A stretch of 64,000 nucleotides of DNA from Malachius bipustulatus. Taxonomy: Eukaryota; Arthropoda; Insecta; Coleoptera; Melyridae. A model generated the notes under the pieces. It worked only from the letters and a program-made list of their open reading frames with translations, was not told the origin of the DNA and did no database searches. The translations under genes were made by a program, and so were the position numbers. Positions 1-11,287 of the stretch are shown here, piece by piece (the first letter of the stretch is position 1; the number at the start of each line of letters is the position of its first letter). The stretch covers positions 41,442,055 through 41,506,054 of the forward strand of contig OU342635.1 of the NCBI GenBank assembly GCA_910589415.1. Reading direction: 5' to 3'.

Positions 1-740
1 ATAAAGAGGTGAAAATATTCATTTTTTATTCTTTTGAAAATTTAAAAAAATATTTAATAAAACCAAATTCCCCAAAATTAACATGCTAAAAGCTGAAAAC
101 AACAAACACACAAAAAAAAATTGTCCTAAATTTATATCAACAAGTGGAATTGGCGGTAACATTATGAGAGTTGGTCTGGTTTTATTTGAATAGAACTGTA
201 AAAAATTGTAGGTACAAGTCAAATAGGTACTTGAATGGACTGGTTTGGTTTGTATTTCAGTAATATCGGTAGAATCGTTTCAAAATAGCAGTTAGATAAT
301 ATTTGAATTTTCATTAAAAAAATATTTTTAATGTAATTTAAGACCAGTAGGTACCTACCTACCTTATGATGTGCAACATTTACTATGATAATATTATTTA
401 TATGTTAATATGTACTTTGTTATAGGTATAAAATGACTTAATGACTTTTTAATGGTCTTTATAAAATAATGAAATTTCATCATCTTACAGAGGTCGGTTC
501 AAAAGTTACAGCTAAAAAAGTAAATCGCTGGGTACCCTTTTGGGGCTCTGTATCTCCGTTTAAGGACACTTTTTTATTTTAGCAGACTAGTTTTTTTCTT
601 CACTTCCTTTGTGTGCTCCTGAGAAATTAGGTGGCACTTGCCGAGCACTTTGTAGGTAACCAAGGAAAAATGAATTTTTTAAAATTTAATTAACGAGCAT
701 CATAGAAAGAAAGAAAGTTTTTCGAATTATGCAATTATAA
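1..740. other. AT-rich non-coding sequence
   Basis: Strongly AT-rich sequence with A/T homopolymers and short TAGGTACCT-type microrepeats. I see no convincing exon, RNA gene or transposon end. It is probably intron or intergenic sequence of the + strand gene whose last exon may lie at 964. Confidence 0.5.
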
Positions 741-963
741 ATAATTTGATTTTTTCTGGTTATTATTACAGCGAAAGGGCATGTGAAATGACTGAATTTC
801 TATATCTAAATTATTGTGATTGTAAATATTATAAGTATTTGAATTATTATAAAATATTAAAGCCCACAAATTATTTTAGCAAAAGTTTTTTAGTAGGTGG
901 AAAAGTAGTAGATATACCTATCACAATAAAAAAAAAAAATTCTAATAAAAATTTTTGTTCTAG

Positions 964-1047
964 GAACGTCTCCGATTTCGGCGTTCCAGGAACTTGCTGG
1001 CCGGACTGTCGGGCCAGCTGATGGTGGCCCACCAGCAGGCTAACTGA
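964..1047 (+). CDS. Probable terminal coding exon of an unrecognised gene
   Basis: A GC-rich block in AT-rich surroundings follows a good 3' splice site (T-rich stretch ending TTGTTCTAG at 963). If the exon starts at 964, it reads in one frame for 27 codons to TGA at 1045-1047, giving a short basic segment (E-R-L-R-F-R-R-S-R) and then a leucine/glycine-rich end finishing in H-Q-Q-A-N. A typical 3' UTR follows, with AATAAA at 1225-1230. The start of the gene is outside the window. I do not recognise the protein. An exapted or retroposed fragment is possible, so the call rests on splice-site, composition and poly(A) context only. Confidence 0.45.
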   Translation, partial: ERLRFRRSRNLLAGLSGQLMVAHQQAN

Positions 1048-1224
1048 GGTGGTGGAAGGGGGAGAGGGGGGAACCAAAGGAGAGGGATGAGGGGTGGTAA
1101 TTAGTTAAAATTAGTTAAAATTAGGAATAAGTTAAAGTTAAGTTGTTTTGTTATTGTTAATTAGATTTGTTAATTTGTTTAAAGTTTTGTTCATAGTTAA
1201 TGTTTATTTTTTATTGTTTGTTTG

Positions 1225-1230
1225 AATAAA
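1225..1230 (+). promoter_or_regulatory. Candidate poly(A) signal AATAAA
   Basis: AATAAA about 180 nt after the stop codon of the putative terminal exon at 964-1047, in a T-rich 3' UTR-like stretch. It supports that exon being the 3' end of a + strand transcript. Confidence 0.4.
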
Positions 1231-1639
1231 AGTTTTAATTTACTATATTATTATTTCAATATTCTTTGAAATTTGTCCCAAGGTGCTATATTATAGCAAG
1301 TAAATCAATGTAGTTTAAATAAACATAAGTGTGCCAGCTGTAAATTAATTAATTTGACACAAGTAACAAAATGTCGTTACAAGCGTACATTTGCCTGTAT
1401 ATTTATATGAAAGTGTTTATTTTCCACAAATATAAGGTTTTTATTAAAAAAAAAAAACATAATAAATGATTGTGACAACTAAATAATTTATTTTTCACAA
1501 ATAATTAGCTTTTTTGAATAAATTCCAGAAATTATTTCTGTTAAATTAAAAATGATGTAGATAGTTGAGGCAAACGATTCATTCAAATATACGATTTGGT
1601 TGATCAATTATTGACATCTTTATTTCAATTCATATTGGG

Positions 1640-2160
1640 TCCTCACAGTTGTCAAGTCTGGAGCGCCCGAGAACCCAAATAAAGAGTTTCGACTCAGACA
1701 GCAACACACATCCAACCAGATTACCAAAAGCACGGACGGCCATTTCGGTCTCATTAGACCTCGTCAGCGTACTATATTGGAATCCGGAAGGATATGAATC
1801 GCTGTATGAATCGAAACCCCTATATGGAATATAATTCAACCGGTTACCAGTGACCTCGAGAAAGAGCGACATCTATCAAGAAAAATCAAAGGCTCCCAGT
1901 GAATCTCCAAAGTGTATTATGGGTTGTAGACACTCCAGGGGCTACGAGACTGACATCTAATATGCATATTAAATAGCCGAAGTATACTCAAGAATCAAAA
2001 CAACACCTTAGGTAGGTAGGTCTTAATATACGCTGACGAGGTCTAATGAGACCGAAACGGCCGTCCGTGCTTTTGGTAATCTGGTTGGATGTGTGTTGCT
2101 GTCTGAGTCGAAACTCTTTATTTGGGTTCTCGGGCGCTCCAGACTTGACAACTGTGAGGA
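1640..2160. repeat. Inverted-repeat element, arms about 131 bp
   Basis: The arm starting TCCTCACAGTTGTCAAG at 1640 and running to about 1771 recurs inverted at about 2030-2160, ending GACAACTGTGAGGA. The match is nearly perfect. The spacer of about 260 bp has no gene. This looks like a foldback or MITE-type element. I could not define a clean target duplication. The short ORFs in the arms are mirror images of each other and are not genes. Confidence 0.6.
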
Positions 2161-2246
2161 CGATGGGTTAAAACCCGACTCCAATTCGATAGGCTATTAA
2201 TTGTCTTTATACACATTAAGACCTACCTACCTACGGTGTTGTTTTG
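1995..2246. repeat. Second, overlapping inverted repeat (31-bp ends)
   Basis: A 31-bp end at 1995-2025 (CAAAACAACACC followed by GGTAGGTAGG) recurs inverted at 2217-2246. These ends enclose the right arm of the 1640-2160 inverted repeat, so two inverted-repeat structures are interleaved rather than simply nested. Confidence 0.5.
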
Positions 2247-2441
2247 AAAAGGATATTGCTGGCACGCTTTGTGTCAGCCGAACTTTCTTAGTCTCCGACA
2301 GCAGGTTACAGATGTTCTCTTTTGCAGGGTGTCCGGGTGTCCGTCCACGGTAACTGTTCGCATGTGGTATTTGTTTATGCATGGTAACTGTTCGTCCATG
2401 ATAGCTGCTGTTCGTCAAGGGTACATGGTATTTGGGTAAAG

Positions 2442-2675
2442 ATGCTCTATTGCGACAGTTTTACCCCTATGCTGGCCTCCCTCCACTGTCTGCTTGCTAC
2501 GCTCCGACACGTTCTCAGCGTTGCCACATGCGAGCCCTTCTCCTACGTTCTGCAGACAATCCTGCACGCTTCCTGCCCACTTTCGCACGAGATCCTAATA
2601 GTAGCTACCGATTCCATCAGGTCTTTGGTCATATATCTTCAAAAACGCAAATGGGGAGAGTCATGTGAAATTTAA
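2442..2675 (+). CDS. Possible exon or exon relic, unknown product
   Basis: A GC-richer open frame of 77 codons. Upstream, GCGACAG at 2452-2458 could be a 3' splice site. The translation is helical and leucine-rich (L-L-A-T-L-R-H-V-L and D-S-I-R-S-L-V-I-Y-L-Q), like a HEAT/ARM-repeat segment, but I cannot name a family. No matching 5' splice site is obvious. It may be a pseudogene fragment or chance. Confidence 0.2.
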   Translation: MLYCDSFTPMLASLHCLLATLRHVLSVATCEPFSYVLQTILHASCPLSHEILIVATDSIRSLVIYLQKRKWGESCEI

Positions 2676-2699
2676 AAAGTGTTGGTGAGTGAAGCCCCC

Positions 2700-3330
2700 C
2701 TCCCCTCTATTTTAATGCAATAGAATCACTAATGATTGATATTTTTTATAGTCATCCCCTCTTTAAATTCTGAGCAGAATGAAATAGAATTTTGAGAGAT
2801 ACGCTTGCTTTAAATTAAGGCATTTACATGCTTTGTAATAATTTTTATATTAATAGGCAGCTAGAGGTGAAGAATTTCCGAAAAGTTGTGAAATTAAAAT
2901 CTTCTAAAGTTTTCTCATAACTTTTTTAGAATTTCATTATTTCCTATTAATTTTTCTTAACCCGCAATGCCTACCTACTCTAAAAAGAGACCAAAATCAA
3001 ATTTAAACTGCAGCTGTTAATGCGCAAGGTCAAATGAGACATCGCTTCAATTCATAACCCCAAACTGGACGTTGCCAGATTGACAAATTATTCCGTGATA
3101 TTTTTAACTACCTGAAAATTGAGTACACTGTTTCAATTATTATTACAGTTTTTTTAAGTATGTACATAATATTACGTTTATCGGTGCAGACGCAAAACAG
3201 TAAAATCTAAAAGTTTATCTGACGTTTTCGGAATATTAATTTCAATTAAAGCACACATTCATACTGGATGGTGCTCATTTTATTGTTATGTATATACCTA
3301 GGTATAGGTACTCAATATACAAAATGTATG
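2700..3330. other. AT-rich intergenic sequence
   Basis: No coding, RNA or repeat structure that I can support between the possible exon at 2442 and the transposon boundary at 3331. Confidence 0.5.
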
Positions 3331-3970
3331 TACAGGGTGGGCCAATAAGCGAGGTAAGCGGCTGTATCTCAGAAACTAATGATCGTAGAGAGTTACGGTA
3401 AAAAATTTTATAGGTTAAGTGGGCAAGGGAAAATGCTGGAAATTATTTTCAAGTTTCCAAGATGGCTGCCAGAGGGCGTTTGCACCATCTTGAATTACAT
3501 AAAGTTACGTTTCTTGTGATTTTCCCCAATGAATGTAACAAAAAAGTATTTGCGTTTTAATGTTATCTTAAAGTCTAACATTTTTTATAGAAACAATTTT
3601 TCTCTATCTTTCGAAATAAAGTGGTGGGGGGTATTTGAATGTTGTTTTAAACAAATGCCTGTAACTTCGAAACGGCTTCAATGATTTGGATAAATTTGGT
3701 TTAATTGGAAAGAGCATTTCTTGGGCTTTTAGGTTTCTTGTGACAATGACAGTTGTGACCTACACGGCCGCCGATAGAGGGCGTTATCCGACATTATAAC
3801 CAAAATATTGGATTTTCTCAAAAAATTTAAATGCGATGATATGACTTTTTTTAGACTAGAAAATAGACAAATGATCAACCAATAAGCTTGCGCAAACCGC
3901 ATCTTAATATCTTTTTCCTAACTCAAATTATTAAAAAAATACCAAACCAAGAAAATTCATATATCCCCAT

Positions 3971-5230
3971 CAGTGACGGCTCGTCAGGGACGGCAAGGTC
4001 GGCCCGGCCGACCCAAACCACTGCACCAGTAAAATAACATTATTTTTTAGAAAATAATAAAATAAACTTGATTTTAATTTCTGAGAGCTTTCAATAATAC
4101 CCTTTAATGTTTTTTCTTGCCTAAAAATCTAAGCAAAAAGCAAAAGTGTAGTGTAGAGCTATTATAGTGAATAGCGCGAGTGATCCATCCATAAGTTGAA
4201 AATAAATGGTAAGGTCGGCTGGCCGATGCTGGGCGCGAGAGTGCTGGTTTAATCGAAGACATACGGCATACAAACTGTGTCGCTTCCAAACCGCAGAGTT
4301 ACAGTGCACGGCCGGCGTAGCGTATTCCACACAGGCACGGCCGAGAGCCTCCTGGCCGTACTTGGGTCTCTATCTATCAGGCGCTCTTCCGCTCTTCTCT
4401 TGGGTGATCCTCGCTGCATTATTGGGATGGTGTCGAACGCATTTTTATTAATATTTTTTTAAGAAAATGCAACTTGTAGTTTGTAGTAACAGAAACAAAA
4501 AATGTGTTTTTTGCTTGCCAAATTGCTTTTTAGAGATTTATTTAATTAATTTAGTAGACTTATTATTTATTAATTAATTATTTAAGATTAATTTATTAAT
4601 TTATTTATTTAATCTCAGTGTGCGAGTTTGTTTACCTATTTTATGCAATTAAAAAAAAATAACTAGGTATTAGAATTCGCAAACTACCGATATTGTCAAG
4701 TAAACTGCGCACCTACTTACTACACTTTCATTAATATTTTTTGAATAAAAAATAAACTAAAAATACCGTTTTACGGAAGGGGGATTCAATAGATATAAAT
4801 TCCTAGAACGGAAAATAATAATGAAATCTTCAATGCCTGTACTTCTTTATCCTTATACCTACCAGCCAGCGCCAGTTAGTAGCCATGCAGGGCCAGGGTC
4901 GGCTAGCCGTACCGCGCGTGTTATCCATCCATATATGGTGTCAATGCATGCATAGCGTAATATTGCATTCATTCAGTGACTCAAGCAAAAGCACATTTTT
5001 ATTTTATTACTTTCTTCATCTATTTTTCCTATTCGACGATTTTTCCTATTTTTACATATAAGTAAATTTTGAACTTAAGGGAATTCGCGTGACCTTGAAC
5101 CGTAAAAAAAATCGCCTCATTTTCCGCGGGGGCCTTGTCCCCGGACCCCCCCCCCCCACATATAACGTCGTACATTTTATTTCCACCATTGGCTGGCCGA
5201 CCCAATTTTTTGAAGCACGAGCCGTCACTG
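3971..5230. mobile_element. Non-autonomous hAT element
   Basis: Terminal inverted repeats are CAGTGACGGCTCG at 3971 and CGAGCCGTCACTG ending at 5230. The flanks carry a perfect 8-bp duplication ATCCCCAT (3963-3970 and 5231-5238), the hAT signature. The right arm of the host element (about 7500-7525) preserves the uninterrupted sequence with a single ATCCCCAT, which shows the empty site directly. It has internal GGTCGGC/GCCGACC-rich ends and no transposase. Confidence 0.9.
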
Positions 5231-5409
5231 ATCCCCATTCAAAAATGCATCGGTCGCTTTCGATAAGAAGGCAAGTAGTAGGCCATGGAAACAAAAGCTA
5301 AACTCCTCACGCGTTTTCGTAACGATTTTCCTTTTAAATAAAGTTGTGGTCCTGAAAAGGACCCATTTTGAAAAAAGATTAATGCCTTCTGTGTTCAAAT
5401 TGCCTTCCG

Positions 5410-6525
5410 TCATATTCCACACATTGTTCCAGTCTTTCTTGAGTCAGCAGAACCGCAGCCTCGATTTCTGCCGCTGATAGTTGAGGAATTGAGTTTCGAA
5501 TTCTGTTTTCCATATCCATTCGTGTTGTTGGTGGAGTTTGAAAAACAATGTCTTTTAAGCGTCCCCAGAAGTAATGTCGGGGGACGCTTGCCGGACAAGG
5601 AAATCAGCTTCCGTTTCCTATCCAGCGTTCTCGAAAGATCCAGTAAATATGGTTTCGGACATTAATTGAATAATGTGCCGGACAACCATCATTCTAATTT
5701 CAGAAGCATAGTTCTCCTAGTTTCGAGTGGCACATCTTCCAACAAAATTGGCAAGTCGTTGATCAAAAACTCTAAGAAGCGGTTACCAGTTAAAGCTTGA
5801 TCAAAAAAGTAAGGTTCAATAATTCTGTCCCCAATGATACCGCACCACACATTTAGGCTCCAGCGTCCCTGCTGCTGCACTTCTCTCTCTTAACCAACGT
5901 TGATTTTCAGCGGACCAATAATGCATATTATGAAGGTTTACTCTACCATCACTATTAAATGTAGCCTCGTCGGTCCAGAGAATTTCCTTTAAGAAATTTC
6001 CGTTTTCCTCAAGTATGCCTAGCATCCATTATGACAATAATTTAATTTATTATCGAAATCTTGTTTATTTAGCGCCTGGTGCAAGACTATGTGGTAAGGA
6101 TGTAATATAAAAGTAGAAAACAACATAATCAGTAGTAAAAAATAATAAAACGAGAATAACACTGAATTTGTATTTGAGGGTATGTGCTAAGATACTTGGA
6201 ATAAGGTAAAATTATTCACCTATAATCTTTCAAAATATTTCTAACAGTTGTCCGTGCAACAAATTCCCAAGTCTAGAGACAATGTTCTAGTTTCTACATG
6301 TCTATAAAATTCTATGTAAGCCAAGACATTGATAATATTTTTTTCGGTCCTTCCATTGCGACGCCTGCGACGTTTAGCACAACGAAAACTTCCAGTATCG
6401 CGTAATCGCTGTACCAAGCGCGGAAACATTCTTCTCCCGTAATGAAGGCGATCTGGATACCGTGCCGCGTACTGTGTTGCAGCTATAGCTACATTTTGAA
6501 AACACTCAAAATAAATCGCAATCAT
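5410..6525 (-). pseudogene. Decayed DUF4817/DDE mariner-like transposase
   Basis: Three - strand blocks belong to one broken transposase. The first (6525-6241) matches the DUF4817 helix-turn-helix type (A-A-R-Y-P-D-R and L-R-D-T-G-S-F), followed by an R-R-R-R-R patch. The second (6025 to about 5690) has the first catalytic aspartate in L-W-T-D-E-A-T-F and the family segment N-V-W-C-G-I-I-G-D. The third (about 5600-5410) has the Y-F-W-G-R-L-K-D region, but the expected D of the third catalytic motif is not intact. Stops and frameshifts separate the blocks. It is the source gene of the surrounding 3333-8154 element and is not functional as it stands. Confidence 0.8.
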
Positions 6526-6651
6526 GTCAACGGTTCATTATTTAATTTTGTGAGAAGCATTTTGATTAAAAAGTACTCAAATTATATGCAATCAACAATA
6601 ATAGTGGGCTACGTGTGTGACAGAAGTTTGACGTTACTTGCCAATATTTAA

Positions 6652-7440
6652 CCCTTAACTGGTATACACCTTTTTTCTAACGTAACTGGTATTAATGGGG
6701 TCACAGTTGACCCCAATTTAAAACTGGAGTAACCAGAAAAAAACAACCGAAAAAGACATTTTGGAGAAACAAGGACATTCTTTAGCAAAACAATTATTAT
6801 ATTGATTAATTAAAAATAAATATTTCCTGAAAATAAAAAAAATATCGACATACTTGAAAACATTTAAAAAAACATGTATTTTTTTCAGGTCTCTAAAAAA
6901 TTGATCCTAAAACTCAAACGAAGAATGTCATAGTCCTAACACCACCTGTTCTTCTTTTTTTAGTCTTCATCAGACGACTTGTAACACACAAAAACATAAT
7001 TAGAATGTTGGTAAAAAAACTGACACTGACGTTTTGTCTTACATTTCCAATATAGTGTTGCAGGCATTATAACATTTACAAGAACACTTTCTCTGTCAGA
7101 TAGATCGCTATTTGACCCGTCGAAAACTCCAGACGATCTTGGCCCTTCTTCTAGATCACTATCATACATTAAAATATCTGCAAATTCTTTATCAGATAAA
7201 AATTTGCGTGTCATATTTAAATATAAAAAAAAACGTAACTGGTATATTGGGGTCAGAACTGACCCCAACAGACAATCTACAAATCAGTGCAAGATACACC
7301 TTCGCGCGTTAAACACCGTCTAAAAGGCTCTGATTTAGGAGGGTACTGAGCTGCTCGACATTGTGTTGCCAAAACTAACGAATTTCCTTGAGATTTAATT
7401 CACTTGGGGTCAGGAGTGACCCCAGTATACCAGTTAAGGG
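6652..7440. mobile_element. piggyBac-type deletion derivative
   Basis: The TIR CCCTTAACTGGTATAC at 6652 and its inverse ending at 7440 are flanked on both sides by TTAA (6648-6651 and 7441-7444), the exact piggyBac target duplication. It contains the N-terminal part of a transposase on the - strand (6960-7214). Three copies of the palindrome GGGGTCA-N4-TGACCCC lie near the ends (6698, 7249 and 7406). It is nested in the 3333-8154 element. Confidence 0.88.
6960..7214 (-). pseudogene. piggyBac transposase N-terminal remnant
   Basis: This frame starts M-T-R-K-F-L-S-D-K-E-F and continues through an acidic D-S-D-L-E-E-G stretch, the usual N-terminus of piggyBac-derived proteins, then ends after about 84 codons. 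The DDD catalytic domain is absent. The final Cys-containing segment (K-C-K-T-K-R-Q-C, then V-C-Y) may be a remnant of the C-terminal cysteine-rich finger joined by internal deletion. I chose this methionine because the family signature begins there; an upstream methionine at 7268 is in frame. Confidence 0.6.
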
Positions 7441-8206
7441 TTAAGTTAGGAGTTTGTCTTTTATTTCCATGGCCTACTAATTGCCTTCTTATCGAAAGCG
7501 ACCGATGCATTTTTGAATGGGGATATATGAATTTTCTTGGTTTGGTATTTTTTTAATAATTTGAGTTAGGAAAAAGATATTAAGATGCGGTTTGCGCAAG
7601 CTTATTGGTTGATCATTTGTCTATTTTCTAGTCTAAAAAAAGTCATATCATCGCATTTAAATTTTTTGAGAAAATCCAATATTTTGGTTATAATGTCGGA
7701 TAACGCCCTCTATCGGCGGCCGTGTAGGTCACAACTGTCATTGTCACAAGAAACCTAAAAGCCCAAGAAATGCTCTTTCCAATTAAACCAAATTTATCCA
7801 AATCATTGAAGCCGTTTCGAAGTTACAGGCATTTGTTTAAAACAACATTCAAATACCCCCCACCACTTTATTTCGAAAGATAGAGAAAAATTGTTTCTAT
7901 AAAAAATGTTAGACTTTAAGATAACATTAAAACGCAAATACTTTTTTGTTACATTCATTGGGGAAAATCACAAGAAACGTAACTTTATGTAATTCAAGAT
8001 GGTGCAAACGCCCTCTGGCAGCCATCTTGGAAACTTGAAAATAATTTCCAGCATTTTCCCTTGCCCACTTAACCTATAAAATTTTTTACCGTAACTCTCT
8101 ACGATCATTAGTTTCTGAGATACAGCCGCTTACCTCGCTTATTGGCCCACCCTGTACAGATAAATAACAAAGATAAATTTCTCCATTTGTTACAAACTCC
8201 ATTATA

Positions 8207-9397
8207 CAGGTGTCCCAATATTCCATGGACATGGAGCAACCACAGATTACTGAGGTAAAAAAAAGTCGCTCGGACCAAACTTATCTCTATACCAAAATGC
8301 TTCGTTTGTCCGTTAGAGGGCTTCAAAGTCTTTTGAAAATTTTAGTTTTTTTGAACAAAGTCGACTGATCCAATTCGATGAAATTTGGTAGGTAAATTTC
8401 TTATGAAAAGTACTAACTTCTGATGTACATGATAATTTGACGGAAACCCGGGAAGGGGTGAAACTACCCCTACTACCCTCCATTAAAATCGATCGTAATT
8501 GTTGATGGGGTAGCAGGAGCGCTGTTCATGTTTTTTTGTTTGAAAGATACATCGTTTTAGCCCATTTTTGGTCTCCTACAAAAATCTGTATCTTTCCGAG
8601 GTGCTATGTGATAAAATAAATTAGTTGATGGTACCTAACCAAAATTTTATTTCATTCTTTTAATTTGAAATCAAATTTTCAATTGTCAGGTGTTTATTTG
8701 ATCTAATCTCATAGAAGATGTTTAGTATGGTGCGGGTTTTTTTTCAGGTGTTTGCAAACAGTTTTTTTCAAACGCAGTAAACAGTTTGCAAAACGACGAG
8801 GTTCCAAGAAGAGTTCAAAGAATTTTTTTGCGCAGGATGGAACTTTCTAGGGTCCAAACCGGCGCCCACATCGAGCATCTTTTATGAGATTAGATCAAAT
8901 AATCACCTGACAATTGAAAAGTTAATTTCAAATTAAAAGAATGAAATAAAATTTTGGTTAGGTACCATCAACTAATTTATTTTATCACATAGCACCTCGG
9001 AAAGATACAGATTTTTGTAGGAGACCAAAAATGGGCTAAAACGATGTATCTTTCAAACAAAAAAACATGAACAGCGCTCCTGCTACCCCATCAACAATTA
9101 CGATCGATTTTAATGGAGGGTAGCAGGGGTAGTTTCACCTCTTCCCGGGTTTCCGTCAAATTATCATGTACATCAGAAATTAGTACTTTTAATAAGAAAT
9201 TTACCTACCAAGTTTCATCGAATTGGAATCAGCCGACTTTGAGCTATTTCAAAAAAACTAAAATTTTCAAAAGACTTTGAAGCCCTCTAACGGACAAACG
9301 AAGCATTTTGGTGTAGAGATAAGTTTGGTCCGAGCGACTTTTTTTTACCTCAGTAATCTATGGTTGCTCCATGTCCATGGAATATTGGGACACCCTG
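8207..9397. mobile_element. Foldback mariner-like element, nearly full palindrome
   Basis: It starts CAGGTGTCCCAATATTCC at 8207, ends with the inverse at 9397, and is flanked by TA at 8205-8206 and 9398-9399. The two arms of about 590 bp are close to mirror images around about 8803, leaving only a short spacer. It has no transposase, so it must be mobilised in trans. Confidence 0.85.
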
Positions 9398-9399
9398 TA

Positions 9400-9659
9400 G
9401 AATTAAAATTATTGTAGTTACCTAATAATAATATGACCAAGTTATAATTCAATCATTAGTTTCCTTTGTAAAATTTTCAAAATGTAAATATATTAAAAAA
9501 TTAAAATGTGCATTAATCTGTGGTCGTAGGAAAAATAGTGTACATTACTTGTGTGCGGAAAGTAATTAATTAGTTAAAAAAAAAATGACTAATACTTGGC
9601 AATTATCGTGAAGTGGTTGTATTATCCGGGATCGCGGTATCTAATCGGTGCCTCTTGTC
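9400..9659. other. Unique intergenic sequence left of the LINE
   Basis: No gene seen. The last bases (CTCTTGTC) join directly, in the reconstructed empty site, to the sequence after 32042. Confidence 0.4.
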
Positions 9660-9671
9660 AGGACCGCACTC
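9660..9671. other. LINE target-site duplication, left copy
   Basis: AGGACCGCACTC, repeated exactly at 32031-32042 directly after the LINE tail, 22.4 kb away. This fixes both ends of the host LINE. Confidence 0.8.
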
Positions 9672-9886
9672 CCCGTGCGGTTGAGTACCCATCGGGCGCG
9701 TCCCCAGGTGGCGGATAGGGGGAAGGCCTTACAATGAGTTTAAGTGAGTAAGGTTAGCAGTGGTGATAGAGCTCGTCGGAGGTAAAATTCTAGACTGGCA
9801 GCTTAAAGCCTTGCCGCGGACCACCTCCCCTAACCTAGTTGTCGTGTCGTGACTAAAGGTCTGCACTAGGGATAACGGCGCCAGAG

Positions 9887-10297
9887 ATGTCCGACTGTGG
9901 ACTATCTGATATACCGTATCATCTGTTGTCGTGGACACGTCTCGCAGACAGAGAAATGCGGGGGTCTGGGCTTAATCGCCTGAGCCAAGAGGAGACAACC
10001 TCACTAAAAAACCTAAATCCTAAGGCGGGGGTCCAGGCTGATGGGATGCGTGACTGGATAGATGACCAGCCCCTACTGGATTCAACCTTGGGGCACCAGG
10101 GGGCACCCCACTGTATCAATCCCCTCACCTTTGCATGCGGGGCTCTGCATAGGTGGAACACCCTTCCCTTGCTACTCGTGGGATCAACCATGGTAAGATC
10201 AACCGATAAAGGTAATGTCACCGAGAATTCATCGGGAACCTATGAAGAGCCTATGCTCATACAGGGGGCAAGCACCCCAACACAAGAAGACCAATGA
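9887..10297 (+). CDS. LINE ORF1-like protein (short)
   Basis: A 136-codon frame directly before ORF2. It overlaps the ORF2 start as ATGA (10294-10297), the coupling arrangement common in LINEs of this group. It is shorter than usual for ORF1 and shows no CCHC knuckles, so it may be internally deleted or only the tail of ORF1. In a live element ORF1 would package the RNA. There is no independent evidence of function here. Confidence 0.45.
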   Translation: MSDCGLSDIPYHLLSWTRLADREMRGSGLNRLSQEETTSLKNLNPKAGVQADGMRDWIDDQPLLDSTLGHQGAPHCINPLTFACGALHRWNTLPLLLVGSTMVRSTDKGNVTENSSGTYEEPMLIQGASTPTQEDQ

Positions 10298-10548
10298 CCA
10301 GTATAAGCACAGCAAATGTCACCAGCATGGCCCAGTTCAACGCCCATCATGCTAGGGGGGCATCAGCCGTCATAGCTCGGGCGTTCGACAGGTCATGCCT
10401 GGGTGTTGTGCTTATACAAGAACCTTGGACATACAAGGGGCAGGTAAGGGGCCTACCACGAAAGGATTGCAAGACAATTTGGGATATCAGAAGTGATACC
10501 CCAAGGGCCTGCATCCTGATAAGAAACAACATTAAATATGTATGGATG
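10294..10548 (+). pseudogene. LINE ORF2, first part of AP endonuclease
   Basis: It starts M-T-S-I-S-T-A-N-V-T-S-M-A-Q-F-N and contains the endonuclease motif V-L-I-Q-E-P-W-T with its catalytic glutamate. It reads to K-Y-V-W-M, where a transposon (10549) interrupts it. The same domain resumes at about 12030 with C-L-S-E-F-M-T-R-D-L-V. The domain nicks target DNA for target-primed reverse transcription. Confidence 0.8.
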
Positions 10549-10618
10549 GTATGCTAGAAACTAAATTTCGCATTTGACAGCGCTGTTAACAACGGCACTG
10601 TTGTTAAAAATCACTTTG

Positions 10619-10638
10619 ACATGGTCACGTGACCATGT
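10619..10638. repeat. Perfect 20-bp palindrome
   Basis: ACATGGTCAC followed by its exact reverse complement GTGACCATGT, in the left subterminal region of the 10549-11872 element. It may be a protein-binding site of that transposon, which is inference. Confidence 0.6.
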
Positions 10639-11287
10639 TAAATGCTTTAACATCGCCATGTCAAATTTCATGTTGACAACGGCGTTAAAGCTGAAATCAT
10701 CCAATTTGGTATGCTAGAAACGAAAATCGAGTAGGAACAGTTGAACGTCAATGTTAAATGGCCATGTTACAATAATCACAGGGTATGGATCGATTAATTG
10801 TAGCTGACAAATTTTAGGAAGATTTTTAATTTAGAAATTTAACTAGATTTTCTTCATTCAGATTCAGAATAAATAAAACAAAATTGGTTTGATTGAATAA
10901 TATTTATATTTAATAACATATATAACCATATGGGCAGCATAAATAGGGTAGGTAACAATAAAATAAAATAAGTTAAAGAATATAAGACATATTTGGGTAA
11001 AATAAATAATTTATTTGATAATATTACACTCATAAAATAATAATTAGTCAGAGTCAGAGTCAAACCAGAACAAATAAAAAAATAATTTTTAATTAAGGAA
11101 ATTAATGTTGTCTGCAACACCTCTGGCAATCCGAAGGGGTTTTAAAACAGAAAATTGTGAACATAATCTTTAAAAACTTCTCACTCTTCATCAAATTCTC
11201 AAATTCTCAACCGACTACTGGGTTATAGGTTTGGTTATTCTATATTCTGCAATAAGATACATAATAATTAGGTAATTGATAACTTAC

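Larger units (their letters stand above)
3333..8154 (-). mobile_element. Long-TIR mariner/IS630-like transposon, with nested inserts
   Basis: It starts CAGGGTGGGCCAATAAGCG at 3333 and ends with the inverse at 8154. TA flanks both ends (3331-3332 and 8155-8156), the target duplication of Tc1/mariner/IS630 elements. The inverted arms are unusually long, about 690 bp each, running to about 5300 on the left and from about 7465 on the right. The left arm is split by a hAT element (3971-5230). The interior holds a decayed transposase on the - strand (5410-6525) and a piggyBac remnant (6652-7440). Without the hAT insert it is about 3.55 kb. Confidence 0.88.

Noticed and set aside
10854..11129. 91-codon hydrophobic frame in the 10549-11872 element
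   Set aside because: It is an AT-rich frame of low complexity (leucine/isoleucine/tyrosine) with no family resemblance; the nearby Myb/SANT exon is the better coding candidate.
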